From Phlebiopsis flavidoalba (lineage: Eukaryota > Basidiomycota > Agaricomycetes > Polyporales > Phanerochaetaceae), in NCBI GenBank assembly GCA_035772785.1, contig JAOCPU010000063.1, forward strand, positions 1-64,000: a stretch of 64,000 nt of DNA, in the 5' to 3' direction. A model generated the notes under the pieces. The model was not told where the DNA came from. It was given only the letters and a program-made list of their open reading frames with translations, and made no database searches. Positions 23,424 through 34,084 of this stretch are shown piece after piece (position 1 is the first letter of the stretch; each line of letters starts with the position of its first letter). Position numbers and translations under genes: made by a program.

Positions 23424-26107
23424 TCACATGAACTTGTAGCGAACAAGCTCAGCCTCGAGCTCCTCATTGCGCAGTCGAGCCATAAGTCCAGCTCGTTCTG
23501 CGGGCGCATTAGTAATCGCACACTAGGACAGAAATGAGTGGACTTACCAGCGCATTTACGTGTTTTCTGTATTGAGCTGAGCTAGTTCTGACTCGAGACT
23601 GTGCCTGTGAAGAAAATCAATCGAGAATATCAAGGAAAGAATGTCCCCAGCTTACACTTGAGTCGAGAGGGCGCGAATTGGGAATTCCGCAACGAGTCCA
23701 TATTTCTTGCTTCTGAGCGTCTCTGGTACGTACAAGCTCCTCGTACTGTCGTTCGCATACTGATCTAACATGAACGGAGTGATGCTCATCGAGACCGCAT
23801 CTTGTACGTATTGGTCAATGTCGTATATAGGCGTCTTCGACCCGTCCGATCCGTCCACTACACCGATACCTGAGGAAAGATGAGTCAAATTGTAGGGATG
23901 CGGAATAAATTCGCCAACCTGATAGATGTCAAGCATCTTAGTGTTCAACCACGTCAGGCAGCTGATCGAACTTCATCTCGAGGAGCGTTTCTTCATTTCT
24001 ATACAGCAGGCAAGGCTGAAACGAGAACAAGGCTTCGATAACCGCTAGCCAGCACGTTATCGTATATTCGGAAGACAATATCCATGAGGGAATCTGGAGT
24101 CAAAGGTTAATTGATGATTCATGAGTGGAAGAGATGTGGTTACTCACTTGTAGCTGAACATCGTCAAGAACCACTGCGAACAATACATGCTAGACTTGAC
24201 GCCTTGTCTAATGAAATGGACATGAAGAACGGGAAGGAGTTCCTCAAGGAGGACGATCAAACTTGTCACATGTAAGCAAGGAAGGGGGGCCGGGCGTGAT
24301 TGTGAATTACCTGAAACTAATGGACACGATCAATGCGATGACAAGGAAGATCCAATTTAGAGACTCACCATCCGCTTCTGTAGTTGTGGCAATTTCGGGC
24401 AGGAAATGGCCCTTAGGTCGTCGGAATGCATAAGACGGACGAGTAAGCAGAATGCTTCTTCATCGGGCATCTATCACACCGGTTAGCAAAAAATCACTCG
24501 AGATGTATTACCAGCCCACATTGAGGTAGAAGGATTGCCACGACAAAGGGTAGACCTTGACAATAACCAACTTTCGGCATCGTACCTGAAGATAGATGAG
24601 GTTAATGGCGGTTTATTAGAGAGAAAGAACTTACACGAATACGCTTTTAGCACATTGAACAAATTTTCGCTGGCCTATACCGTGACCATCGGTGAAGAAC
24701 GCATGATGCGGAAACGTCCTGCTGGGATAAAAGAGCTCGGTGTTTGCGGACATCACGTCGATTACTCACCTCCCCAAAAATCTCTTGATATAGCCTTTTC
24801 GTGTGTACTTGATTCCTTCAATAGACGGAGATACGTCTGTTCCAGCTCCGGGTCTTTTGATGCCGACCTAAATTAGTCCGGACTTAACTCCCTATGGAGA
24901 TGAGATGAGTCGCACCTACATTAGTTGCCATATCATACCACGCAGGCTTTTGGGAATTCCTCGCTCAATTGCCTTTGCCAGCTGTCGTGGATTGGCTGCG
25001 GCATACGCCTGATAATCTGTGCAACAATAGATGAGAGCTACAGTCGTCGAGCGTGAACATCAAACAAACCCGAGACGACCTCGCCCCAGAAGCCTGTACA
25101 CGCCAAATCAGCATTTCCCCCGTGTACGCAACACCGCACTCACCCCAATCCACAGCCGTCGCCTCGTCCCTCTCAACGTCCTCATGCCTTTTATCAAACT
25201 CCTCCTGCAGCTTCTGCTCTGCATCACCATCGAGACTCGACCGCCTGCCCTCTTCGCCCTCAAGGCGCGCCAGGATAAACGGCACATTATTCGCCGACAC
25301 AATCGTCGCCGTCGACGCCGTCTTCTTGTGCACGCGGTTTCTGGTGCACGAGCCGCACGATCGCGTTCCCGTCGATCGCGCCCTCGTCCGCGTCTGCGGC
25401 GGCGCCCTCGGAGGGCTCCTCAGGCAGCTCGGTGAGCGTCTCGTTCAGCCGCGCGGAGAGCGCGACGAGCGACGGCGCGCCCGGCGGGGTCGAGGCTCTG
25501 GTGTGCGCTGAGCAGCACGGTCGAGAACCGCGCGTCGTCGTCTGTCGCGTCGGACGGGCTGCGACAGACGCACGGGCGGCAAATTTGAACTCGGTGTCTT
25601 TTTGGTGGGCGAGAACAGCGAGTCGAGGTCCGCGGAGGGCGAGGTGGAGGGCGGCACGGTGGGTGAGACCGTCGCTTCGCGCTCTGTGGCGGTGTCTTCG
25701 AATCCTCTGCTCCGTGGTCGGTGTGCGCGAATGAGGTTTTGACCGGAGATAAGAGCGAGTCGAGGCTTGGTTGCGGACTTGGTGATTGCACCGTTGGACG
25801 ACAGGCTGTGGAGGTCGTCTTCATCATCCTCAGGGGTCGCGGCTTTGCAGTCACGATCTCGTCCTCCTCCGTCGTACCTCTGACATGTTCTAACGACAAC
25901 GGTTCTGGCTTCTTGGGCTTGTCATCGTCCAGCGAGAGATCTTCTCAGGCCTACGCTCTGAAGCTCCGGGGACTTGAAATCGGCAGAGTCTGCAGGCGAA
26001 GGAGGCTGCGGCGAATGACTCTCGCTCGGCGGTTCAGCGAGCGCAAGGCCAGCCAACGACGACTGCTTATGATGCGCCTTGCTTTCTGCTTTCCGCCTGC
26101 ACGTCAT
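23424..26107 (-). CDS. TBC-domain Rab GTPase-activating protein (GYP5/EVI5-like)
   Basis: Stimulates GTP hydrolysis by a Rab GTPase in vesicle traffic. The N-terminal third is Ser/Pro-rich and disordered (likely start ATG 26107, MTCRRKAESKAHHK). Before the TBC domain comes VSANNVPFILARLEGEEGRR and a charged helix (25330-25150). TBC landmarks: KAISRD (arginine-finger block, near 24780), RTFPHHAFF, NVLKAYS, VGYCQGLP (glutamine finger, 24548-24568), MPDEEAFCLLVRLMHSDDLR, a block with VKSSMYCSQWFLTMF (24150-24200), DIVFRIYDNV and EMKFDQL followed by DIYQVG. The C-terminal 400 bases encode a coiled coil ending AELVRYKFM at 23426, as in Gyp5 and EVI5. An extra base near 24669 shifts the frame inside NLFNVLKAYS. 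The exact Rab partner cannot be told. Confidence 0.85.
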
Positions 26108-27269
26108 GACGTAGGTGGATTAGAGTGAGTAAGTGTGTTCGGATGATGGCGGGGATTGTGTGTCAATTGCTGAATGTTCGTGAGTGGTCTCTGTTTGTGA
26201 CCGGGGACCCTAGATCTGCAGCGCCGTGGTTCGTGGCTAGAGCCTCTGCAGAGTTCGACATCTTGAATCAGGGACGGGTATGGTGCACCTGCGCGGGAGA
26301 AGAGAATGAAGGAGACGGTCGTGAAGAAAGGCCCAGCGCAGCGCAGAGCCAGCCTGACTGCTAGAATGGTGAAGAGGTGCGTCGAGAGCACGTCCGCGTT
26401 TTGGCAACGGGAGGGTATTGTGGCGCTTGCTTCGAACGTAATTCCGCCTGTGCATGTCGGGCACGGCTGTTTCCAGCCGTCGCAAATCTGACATATCCAC
26501 ACGTACTCGCACAATTCATTCTCAAGAAAGCCCATTGAATGAGTCTACGCCGCGGCCTCAGTAGAAAAACGGAGATGAACAGTGTCTGCTGTACGACGCG
26601 GATCGGGATATGCCGAACTCGGAGAGTTACACCACAAAAGGAAGGGGAGTACGTTGGAGCGATGTTCTGCCAGCAACATCCACGTCGCCGTTTTCACCGC
26701 CGTCTCACACGTCTCCTCAGCCAATCTTCGTCGTTTAACATTCAGCGTCGGCGTTGGGGCACATTCATGATCCCACAAAATGAACCAAAGATGTAAACGA
26801 GGACTCATCTCGCACACTGCATTGCCACCATCGCAGATACCAAATCTGCGACTGATCGTTGTCCACTGATGTCCTGCCGATGCAGATTGGAGTTCATAGA
26901 ACCATCACCCGGTCTAAAAAGATCTGCAAGCAGCCGCAAGCGTGCAAGCATACTTATCCAGCCCTTTCTATTTGTTATACACATTTACTAGAGCTACAGA
27001 GTTCCTCACAAAGCGAAGATGAGAGGGGGAAAACAGTGGATTGTTTGCCCTAAGAAAAAACAACAACGACGGAAGCAAAACGTCCGACAGTAAATAGAGG
27101 TTCACAAGACTAGCGCTAACCAACAAAGCGAGAGAAAAAAAAAGAGAGGAAGCGGTGTCGTTAAGATATCGTGATAACATATCACCAAAAAAGCCCACAA
27201 GAAAAGAAAAAAAAAGGAGCGACATGCAAATGCTCTTGCACCAAACACAGAATCCATAGCAGAAACGAC
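26108..27269. other. Mostly non-coding; one small Cys-rich frame
   Basis: Contains the 5' flank of the TBC gene and the A-rich 3' flank of the next gene (many poly-A stretches at 27050-27220). A minus-strand frame at 26104-26535 begins MGFLENELCEYVWICQICDG and shows a CX2CX6CX2C arrangement that resembles a small zinc ribbon, but nothing else supports it as a gene. Confidence 0.4.
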
Positions 27270-29894
27270 TCACCGCCCGGCCTTGCCCACGCCCCCGCGC
27301 GGATCGACCCGGCTCCACTGCAACAGCCGGCGCATGCGCGACCCCGTCTTCTGCGTCTGCGGCTGGCGGCGGCGGCGGGGCGGCGGCGGCGAGACATGCA
27401 TAAACGACACAGGCTCCGGCTCCGGGTCCTCCTGCGGGGGACGGTAGCGCACGGGCTCGAGCGGCGCGAGCGGCGACGGCGACGGCGCTGCGTCGTCCGC
27501 GGAGGACACGCGGCTCTCGGCGGACGGCCGCGGCGAGACGAGCGGGGACGAGAGGAGCGAGGACGAGCGCAGCGGGGGCACGTGCAGCTCGAGGTCGAGC
27601 TCGCCGCCAAAGTCGAACAGCGGAAGCATCGGGATCGACGGCTGGCGGCCTGTTGCGCGCGAGGCGGCGGGGCGTCACGGGCGGCCGAGGAACGGGTACG
27701 AACGATGGTCGTGATTTAGGGGCGGGGGCGGCGGAGCGTGCTCTGGCTGAGGGACGGCTCGACGAAGGGCTCAGCACGACGACGCCGTGTGGCTCCGCCT
27801 CGCCGGTGGGGGTCTCGAGTACACGGACGCGGAGTCGAGCGACGGGCGCGCCTCGTGGAACGTCTGCGCGCGGCTCAGCTCGCCGGGGGGGCTCGCTCTC
27901 GCTGCTCGAGCGGGGCGCTTGCTGCGACTCGAGCTTCGCGAGGCTCTCCTCGAGGCGCGCCATGCTCATGTTCGGGTCGACCATCGTCAGCCGGTCGCTG
28001 CCCACGTCCAGGCGCCACTTCTCCACGAATGACCCGCCGCGCGCCGTGAGTGCGACAGCGCGGGGCGCAGCGGACGAGCGACGGGCGTGCTCATGCGACA
28101 TCGGCTCCGTCGCGGGGAGCGGCAGGTTCGGCGGGCCGCCGCCGGTGTGGTGCGGATGTGAATTTGGCAGTGTGGGGGAGGCGGTGTCGTGAGGAAGAGC
28201 GGTGCCTTGGATACTTCCCAGATGAACGACTTGGTCTGGCGCACGGACCGGAGACACGGGCGTGAACTGGGTTCTCGGGCGACCAGACCGCGCGAGATCT
28301 TGCGTCTGCGGGCGGCGGGAACTCGGGCTCTCCCACGTCGTCTGCGGGCGAGGGCGGATGGGATCGAGGGCAATGTCCGTGGCAAGCTTGGACGGATAAA
28401 CTGATTTCCGGCCGGGAGTCGAGATGCTGTTCGTCATCTGCCGTGCGCTGAGGGATGCCCACCGAGTCCGGCCGAGGTGTCAAGGAAGAGGATCCCGTCG
28501 TGTCACTGAACACCGATAGCCGCGCCTTGATGCTGGGCACCGACATTGACGTCTTGATTGGTCTTGTCCCACAGCCCGCGTTGATCTCCTGAGCGGCCGA
28601 CCCTCGTCCACCTCCTCCTCCTCCTCATCCTCGGTGTCCGAGTCAAACGCTGACCGCTCCCCCGACTCGACCGAATGCGCTCGACTGCCGCATCTCAAAC
28701 GGCTCGTCGAGCGGGGACGCCTCGGGATCCCGCCGTTTCGGGCGCGAGTCGGCCCACGGACCCGACGGGGGACGATTGAACGGGACGTCCTGCGTGGCGA
28801 GCGCTCCTCATCTGACGAGCTCCGGCACTCCACCTCCTCCCCCCGGCCGTCCTCCTCGAGCAGCCGCTCTCATAGCTCGCCCCTCCCACATCGAGCCGGC
28901 GACCGCCATCTGATTCATCAGATGCGCCCCGCCTCGACCTGCCAGCGAGCGACATCTCGTCCGCCCCGCGAGTACGCATCGTAGCCGTCGGCCCGGGGAA
29001 GGATCGCTCGGTGCCTAGCCAGTCCGAGTCTGTGCGTGAGTACTGACGGCGCAGCGCCCGCGCCGCCTGGAGATAGGACGAGGGCGCGTAGTCGTTTGTA
29101 AGCAGGAATCATCGATCTGGACACATTGGCAATGCCGAGCCCTGTCGAATAGGCCTGTGAGCCCGGGGCCGCGGTTCCCATGGGGGCGTTCACGCGGTTG
29201 AAACCGCGGAAGGACTCGAGTCGGTGCTTCTCGACGTGAATGGCCGGGCGGCCGACGTGTACGTATACGAGGTGTGTCGCGTATATGACCTGGCTTTGGA
29301 ACGACCTCCTCGTATTCTTCTGTCCTTCCCGCCCTTGCTTCTCTCCATTCTCCCCCCCTCTTTGGGACCTTCTGTGCCGATGGGAAGTGCAACGGGGCTC
29401 AGCTTGACGGGTGAGAGTGGGGAAATGGAAGATGTCGTGACTGAGCGCTGCTAGGCCGCAGATATGGCTGTGGAGAGTAGATGTTTTCGCTCCCCCGTAT
29501 ATCCAGTATGGGGGTATTTAGACGAGGACGCGCTGACTCCAGTGCTCCTGCGACATGGGTGGGCGTCGGTGGGATAATGGGAGTAGTAGGGGACGTGCGG
29601 GAGAGGGGAAGAAGGGCGGGGCTACGGACGGAGAAGTCAGCATTCGCTGCCTGGCAATCTGGAACAATGCGCGACTCACGTAGTTGGTGTAATCGTGTTT
29701 CGACGGCTGTCCCCTCTTCTCGACACCGGACTGCAGCGCGAGTGCCCGCGCCTTTGAGGATATGTTCTGGACATGCACAGGAGGGGTCATCTTGCCGGTG
29801 GTCCTGGGGAGAGCGAACCCTGCATCTTCTGCAGCCCGGCCTCAAACTTTTCTACTGCCTGATCCCCCTGGAGCGAAAATGTGCTCTGCTGCAT
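27270..29894 (-). CDS. Disordered Ser/Pro-rich protein of unknown function
   Basis: I do not recognise the family. The likely start is the ATG at 29894 (MQQSTFSLQGDQAVEKFEAG...), then HDYTNYVSRALFQ. Later coherent pieces include FRGFNRVNAPMGTAAPGSQ (about 29190), an acidic patch FDSDTEDEEEEEVDEG (about 28640), SMSVPSIKARLSVFSDTTG (about 28550), and GGSFVEKWRLDVGSDRLTMV with a short helix ARLEESLAKLESQQA (28040-27930). The most plausible end is the frame at 27629-27270 with DFGGELDLELHV and a basic tail RMRRLLQWSRVDP. Codon use is very GC-rich. Frame changes make the exact structure uncertain. Composition suggests a regulatory or scaffold protein, but that is only inference. Confidence 0.5.
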
Positions 29895-32800
29895 CCTGAT
29901 GGTAGTGTTGGGTTGCAACGGAGAAGATGGAACAGCGGTAAGCAGGATGTGGGCCACGTGGGTGGGTAACCATGTGTGCGGACCAGGAGATGGGGCCTGG
30001 GGGGAACGTTCGCTCTCAGCGGTGCGGGCTCGCCGCCTTGTTTCTGAAGGCTTTTGCGTGTTCCAGATGCTGATAGTTGGGGGGATTGCTGTTTGGAGTT
30101 GCTTCTGGTGACGTCCGCAGCTACATGGAGGGCGGAGAGCATCGAGGCTGCGGGCGCACGGCATGTACTGGGGCGGAGGTGTGTGTTAAGGGTCGTCGTG
30201 GTCGACGGCGAAGAGCGGGGGCGCGGGGCTAGGACGCTGTGTGGTACATATAAGGCGGGAGACCCGTGGACGAGGTCGGAAGTCGCCTGCAGAGCTGGGG
30301 AGACTCGAACAAACTGTGTTCCTGACAGATGGGCTGTAAACGGAGGACGCACTGCTGTAATCCCTGATGCCTTTGCATCATCCGCTGATGCTATCCCCTG
30401 CCCTGGCTCTCTCCACCGCAGGCCTCAGTCGGGTTCCATGGCCTGCACCGCCCTGCTATCCAGAGTTTGTTCGTTTGCCGGTGATTGCACCTCTCGCATC
30501 ACTCGCACGCCCTCACAGTGCGCGTCGCCGTCCCGCCATGGCCCGCAAAAGCCCCCAGCGTGCGTGGGCCAGCAGAGCGTGGGTCCCGAAGCCTGGCTGG
30601 TGCCGCGAAGAGCGCAGTCCTGCCTTTACCGCAGAAGACTCACCTGAGATACAGCTCGCTTCGAACCTTGTGTAGATGCCGTCCCGATTAGGCAGGTGTT
30701 GTCAATTGCGCGTCGGTCCGCGTTGACGAATAGCGCCGGCGTGAACAGCCCGCCCCGTCTCCCGCCCGTCTCACTCGTTCAAAGCAAAAGCCACCGCGCT
30801 CGTTCGTGTCTCGAGAGAGGGCAACTCGCACCCCCAGGCAGCAGCTGGGCAGCGTCGAGTGCGCCGGCAACCAGACGAGCCCCGACATCAGGCATATCAC
30901 ATTCGAAAGATGCGTTCTATGCGGTATCTCTCTCCTCATCATCACGAAGCCGCACGATTCAGGAAACAGACTGTGAGTGCGAACAAAGTGCACGCGTCGG
31001 CGACCCCGGCGTGCCCCCGCCTCACTCGGCGCGGCGGCGAGGGCCCCGCCGCCACCAGACGCGGCGTCGCGCGGCCTTTGTGGCACGGCCCGTCCCGGCG
31101 CGCCCCTCGCCTGGCGCCGCGCTAGCCACAACGCCGTCGAGGCCCCAATGCGCCACGCCTACCCGCGGCCCGCCGTTGGCAAAGCGCGCCTGCAGCTGAC
31201 TGAGGATGAGATGTCTTCCGGCCCTGCCGATGACGGCCGCGGACGCGTCCTCGGCCTGGCTTCCTGTGTGCCTGGCCGTCGGCCCCCGGCAGGCTCGATA
31301 CGCACACCTTTTACCTTCCGCCGCCGAAACGTCGTTGTTGGCTTGTTACTGCCAGATTTGCGGTTGGCCCAGGGCCGGGTGTTCCCGCGGATAGTGGCTA
31401 GAAAACGCCCTTGTGCTCGGACCTCCGTCTGCCTTTCAATGGGCAACCAGGCCTAGCATAGAGCGGTACTCGTCCAATCAGTGCTGGCCGCCATTATTGG
31501 CACCTGGACCTGGGACCCATATAGCCGCGACGAACGAGGGTAACTGAGATGACGTCAGAAGGCACTTGCGAGTGTCCATGTGAAGCGGCGAGGTCGAACT
31601 GTCATGGGCGCGGATACATTTGCCATTGGCGCGCACTTTCAATTACGGCAAGACGAGTCATGCTGACCCGCCGCCGTCAACACGTCGCGGCCGCCCACGG
31701 GCATCGAAATCGACGCGCACCAGGCCTGCGTCGCCGTCGGCGGCTTGGCACCACTCTAAGAGCCACTGTGGTCGATACGGTTTCATTCATCAGGCCCGCG
31801 AAGATCTGTTGTGCGATTGGAAGGCAAACGACACCCGCACACGTCCCGGGGCGTGCTCCCACGTCCGCCGCATGCCCGTTCCCGCGCTGTCGTCTCTGCA
31901 TTCCAGCTCGTGCGCTGCTGCTGATCGTGCGCCATCTGACGCTGCCAGCAGAACCCCGACGGCCAGCGTCTGACCTGGCATTTACACCTAGGACAGGCTG
32001 GCGGCGCAACGTCGGCGGCGGGCGGCGGCTTCGGACAATAGCATGGACAATTAATCAGTGGTCTGGCCTGCTGCGCCCGAAGCCTCCTCACGGGCGCGTG
32101 GAGCGCGAATGTGGATTATTTTATGTGTCACACGGAGACGGCAACCGGCAACAATAGATACGCACCACGAACGGCAGTACACTTTCCACGCGCCGTGGGG
32201 TTCCTTTTCATTTGCTGTTAAGTGAATAAATGAGGCTCCGAGTCACGCACTGCTGACTTGATGGCGAATAACAGATTGTCCGCGCGTTGGGAAGCAAGGT
32301 CCTCGGAGCAGAAACCCTGTCCGACGACGAGAAGCGCTGTAGGCGCAGGGCCGGGCTTGTCGCCCTCCTCATGGGTTGCAATCCTGTCTTTCGTGGACGT
32401 GAGCACTTAGTACATGATCTTAGATTGCAGACCGGCCACCCGGTCTACGGAGGCACGTCGCTCTTTATACATCAATCAGTCCTTGCACCCACAAATGTTC
32501 TCGTCAGCAGAGAGCCTCTCCACCTCAAAGACGAACTCGCCCAATACATCAGGATCTGACGCCTACTTCCCCCGCAGATCTATGTTCGTGAACTTGGAAC
32601 ATCCTATCTCCCAACCTACTCCGCACTGGGATCCAGCCACGTACACTCCTGCACAATATGTCAGAGATAGAGTAACAGCTACGGACGGCGATGTGTTCGT
32701 AACGCTCTGACGTGACAAAGCCCGAGAACGCAATTGCGCGTAGAGAGCCCGCTGCGGCTGTCATGCCCTGCGGTCCGATACGCCAATAAGTTGGAGAGTA

Positions 32801-34083
32801 ATATCCTGCATTGCTGGTGCCATTCCCAGGGAACACTTTGACGTCGTCATCAAGAAAAATGTCGCGAAGGATGTCTTGGTACGGGCAATTGGTGTCAAGG
32901 CAAGGGCAATTAGTGCTACATAAACGAGAGGCTGTGAGTACTCATAATTTACGAGAAATACAGGGTACCTTACGTGCGAGAGGATCTGCTCTAGACAACC
33001 AGGAGATGTGATACCTGCGTAAAAATACAAGGTTTGTGCGAGTGATATATGCCTCTGTCGATCCTCACCGACAATTCCATAGCGCTATCACGGTGGGCTT
33101 GCTCGGGATCTCTACGACCTGCCGGTGTTTCCACATATACCAAGTTCTATGGTCCAGACGTCGGAAAATGTGGGAGTTATATTGCGTGGACTCCATAATA
33201 CCGATGTGCAGCAACCTTGAGGATCTGTCAAGTCGACTCGTCGTGCTAGAGGTTGTCAGTGTAACAGGCGAGTAAATCATCAGCCAGAAAAACTGAGCGT
33301 TTGTGTGTGAGTTCATACTTATCACCATGCGCCTAGCTATCCTCGTTTGAACCTAATACACGCAATCCTTCGCTTACATGCGCAATTCAGTTGAATGACA
33401 CGTGGCTCGCTGCCTGATCCGTCACCCTTGCAGACAGCTCAGCGGCCTGGCGAGCTATGCATCATGGATTGTGCAGTGAGTAATAGGTACTGGCAAGACT
33501 TTTTTGCGTCTCAGTGTGATCCGACTTGTCCGAAGTAATCCCGACAGGACGTGCTTGGACGATCCACTGTGCGCCAATAAACAGGCACAAAACACTATAC
33601 AAGATGCTGCCTGCTCGCGAGATGACACGGCGATGGGCGTCCGTGCGAAAGGACTCTGCAGGTGTGAGCCAGCGCCGATAAGCATGCGAAAGAGCCGTCA
33701 AATGGCCATGGTCCAGCAAAAGTCCGTACTAGCCGCAAAGGCCGCAAACGGCTCCTCGTGTCGCGCTCGTCCAGCACGACGGGACGTGGGGGGCGGAGGC
33801 AAGCGCACGTCGGGACGCCTCGCAGATCGGGGGCACAGCCTATTTGAAAAAACCATCGATTTGGCAAGGGCACTTTGTGGCGCGGGGGCCCGCCGCTATC
33901 TCTTATCGAGCCGCAGTGCTCGGACCTCGGGTGCACTGCTCCGTAATCTAGCATGATCGCATCGCAGCCAACCGTGGCGACACGCCGGCCGTCCAGAGTC
34001 CGCCCCTCATAAGGCCCACTTTCTGCCCAGCGGCCGCGCCGTCCCACCCTCCTTGTCTCCCGCCCACCACCACCACCACCACC
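29895..34083. other. GC-rich stretch without a supportable gene
   Basis: Many frames on both strands are open because the DNA is GC-rich, but none shows a conserved motif, and open frames overlap without convincing splice pairs. A CRE-like ATGACGTCAG lies at 31550. The most gene-like pieces are minus-strand fragments at 32761-33030 and 33065-33328 and a plus-strand piece at 32414-32710; I recognise none of them. The 3' part is the promoter of BLH1. Given the indel load elsewhere, a real gene could be hidden here. Confidence 0.4.
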
Positions 34084-34084
34084 A
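34064..34084 (+). repeat. CCA triplet repeat ending at the BLH1 start
   Basis: Seven CCA triplets run directly into the ATG, so the start codon context is ACCACCATGG, close to a strong eukaryotic initiation context. Confidence 0.8.

Noticed and set aside
26968..28437. Longest open frame of the window (489 codons, minus) taken as one protein
   Set aside because: The first part fits the disordered gene at 27270-29894, but beyond about 27700 the frame turns into Ala/Arg-rich and then Phe/Leu-rich sequence from GC-rich and A-rich DNA; the neighbouring frame ending at 27270 reads better.
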